DNA of 64,000 bases. Source: Porogramme epimiltina. Taxonomy: Eukaryota > Basidiomycota > Agaricomycetes > Polyporales > Polyporaceae. Below the pieces are notes generated by a model, which made no database searches, was not told the DNA's origin, and saw nothing but the letters and a program-made list of their open reading frames with translations. The position numbers and the translations under genes were made by a program. The stretch spans positions 61,169 through 125,168 of the forward strand of contig FTLJ01000232.1 in assembly GCA_900155495.1 (NCBI GenBank). Reading direction: 5' to 3'. Position 1 is the stretch's first letter; every line of letters begins with the position of its first letter. Below are positions 63,483 to 64,000 of this stretch, piece after piece.

Positions 63483-63522
63483 TCCCGGGATTTTGGGATT
63501 TGGATTTTGGATTTCGAGGCCG
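63483..63522. repeat. GGGATTTT/GGATTTTGG short repeat
   Basis: Four close copies of a GGGATTTT-like motif form an AT-rich island in otherwise GC-rich DNA. Confidence 0.55.
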
Positions 63523-64000
63523 CACCGCCGGGCCCGGCCCGGGGGTTCGGCGGGGTGGGCCGCGCGCGCGCAGGCCCCAGGGTCTGCTCCCATTCAGTAC
63601 GCAGTACGCGAGCGGGGCCACAGGAGCGCGTCCGTTTACGCTACGCGCAGCAGCTCGCGCTCGGCGGCTGCCCGTCGCGAAGGGCGCAAGAGGCACCGCG
63701 GGTCCCCCGAGGAGGAGCCGTCCTCTCCCTTCCTACTTCCCACTTCCTCTCCCCACCGCGGGCCGCCGCGGCCGGAGGGCCCGGCGGGCGAGCTGGTAGG
63801 AGGGTGCAGGCACGAACGAATACGAATATCACAGTATCTGCGGGTGGCCAGCCTCCCTTCTCCCTTCTCTCGTCACAGCGGCCACCGCGCGCCAGTGCCT
63901 TCCAAGTTCCAGCACGCCCGAGATCCTTATCCTGCACCCATCCCCCTCCTCCCCCCCAACCTCCAGCCGCCCCCCCCAAATAATTTCCTCCTCCCACCCC

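Larger units (their letters stand above)
61795..64000. other. GC-rich terminal region, no gene supported
   Basis: 2.2 kb with CpG-rich, Arg/Ala/Pro-type frames on both strands that overlap each other, which is what GC-rich noncoding DNA gives. It contains several short simple repeats and a C-rich end. A gene starting to the right of the window could have its promoter here. Confidence 0.5.

Overview
The window is nuclear DNA of a filamentous basidiomycete, most likely an Agaricomycete. Nearly every gene is cut by short introns of about 50-60 nt with GTRNGT donors and YAG acceptors. Gene density is high, and several families are ones I know mainly from basidiomycetes: DUF7918, a Cys-rich single-pass membrane family, and HET-domain and kinase-like genes of basidiomycete type. 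I rebuilt 20 protein-coding genes, one pseudogene and one tRNA by following frame and splice phase. No mobile element, CRISPR array or bacterial-type operon was seen.

Left part (1-18.2 kb, all on the minus strand): a partial DUF7729-like membrane protein; three tandem DUF7918 paralogues (3509-8486) with matching intron positions; a GT32 glycosyltransferase; the RNA helicase DHH1; and a 727-aa protein of unknown function. A 3.5-kb gene-poor stretch follows.

Core block (21.7-36.6 kb): mitoribosomal protein mL59 and SEC62 share a 349-bp divergent promoter. SEC62 converges on SDHAF2. Then come a 986-aa HET-domain protein, the PP1 catalytic subunit (with one GC-AG intron), a PH-domain protein whose PH fold is split by a long insert, and tRNA-Gly(GCC).

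Right-central part (36.6-55 kb): a CRH-type GH16 wall enzyme with one very large intron; a 2371-aa UNC80-like protein in 11 exons; a tandem pair of Cys-rich single-pass membrane proteins with five exons of identical length; and an APH/kinase-like pseudogene with a stop codon and two compensating frameshifts.

Right end (55-64 kb, strongly GC-rich): a RAD51 paralogue with deviant Walker motifs, 5-formyltetrahydrofolate cyclo-ligase, and PIG-P of GPI-anchor synthesis. The last 2.2 kb holds no gene I can support.

Base composition is mosaic: both ends are very GC-rich, while the paralogue clusters at 5-9 kb and 47-55 kb are clearly more AT-rich. The housekeeping genes cover translation, ER translocation, mitochondrial complex II assembly, mRNA decay, folate and GPI anchors, and are not functionally clustered. 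The lineage-specific families carry the unusual features. All exon boundaries are inferred from sequence alone.
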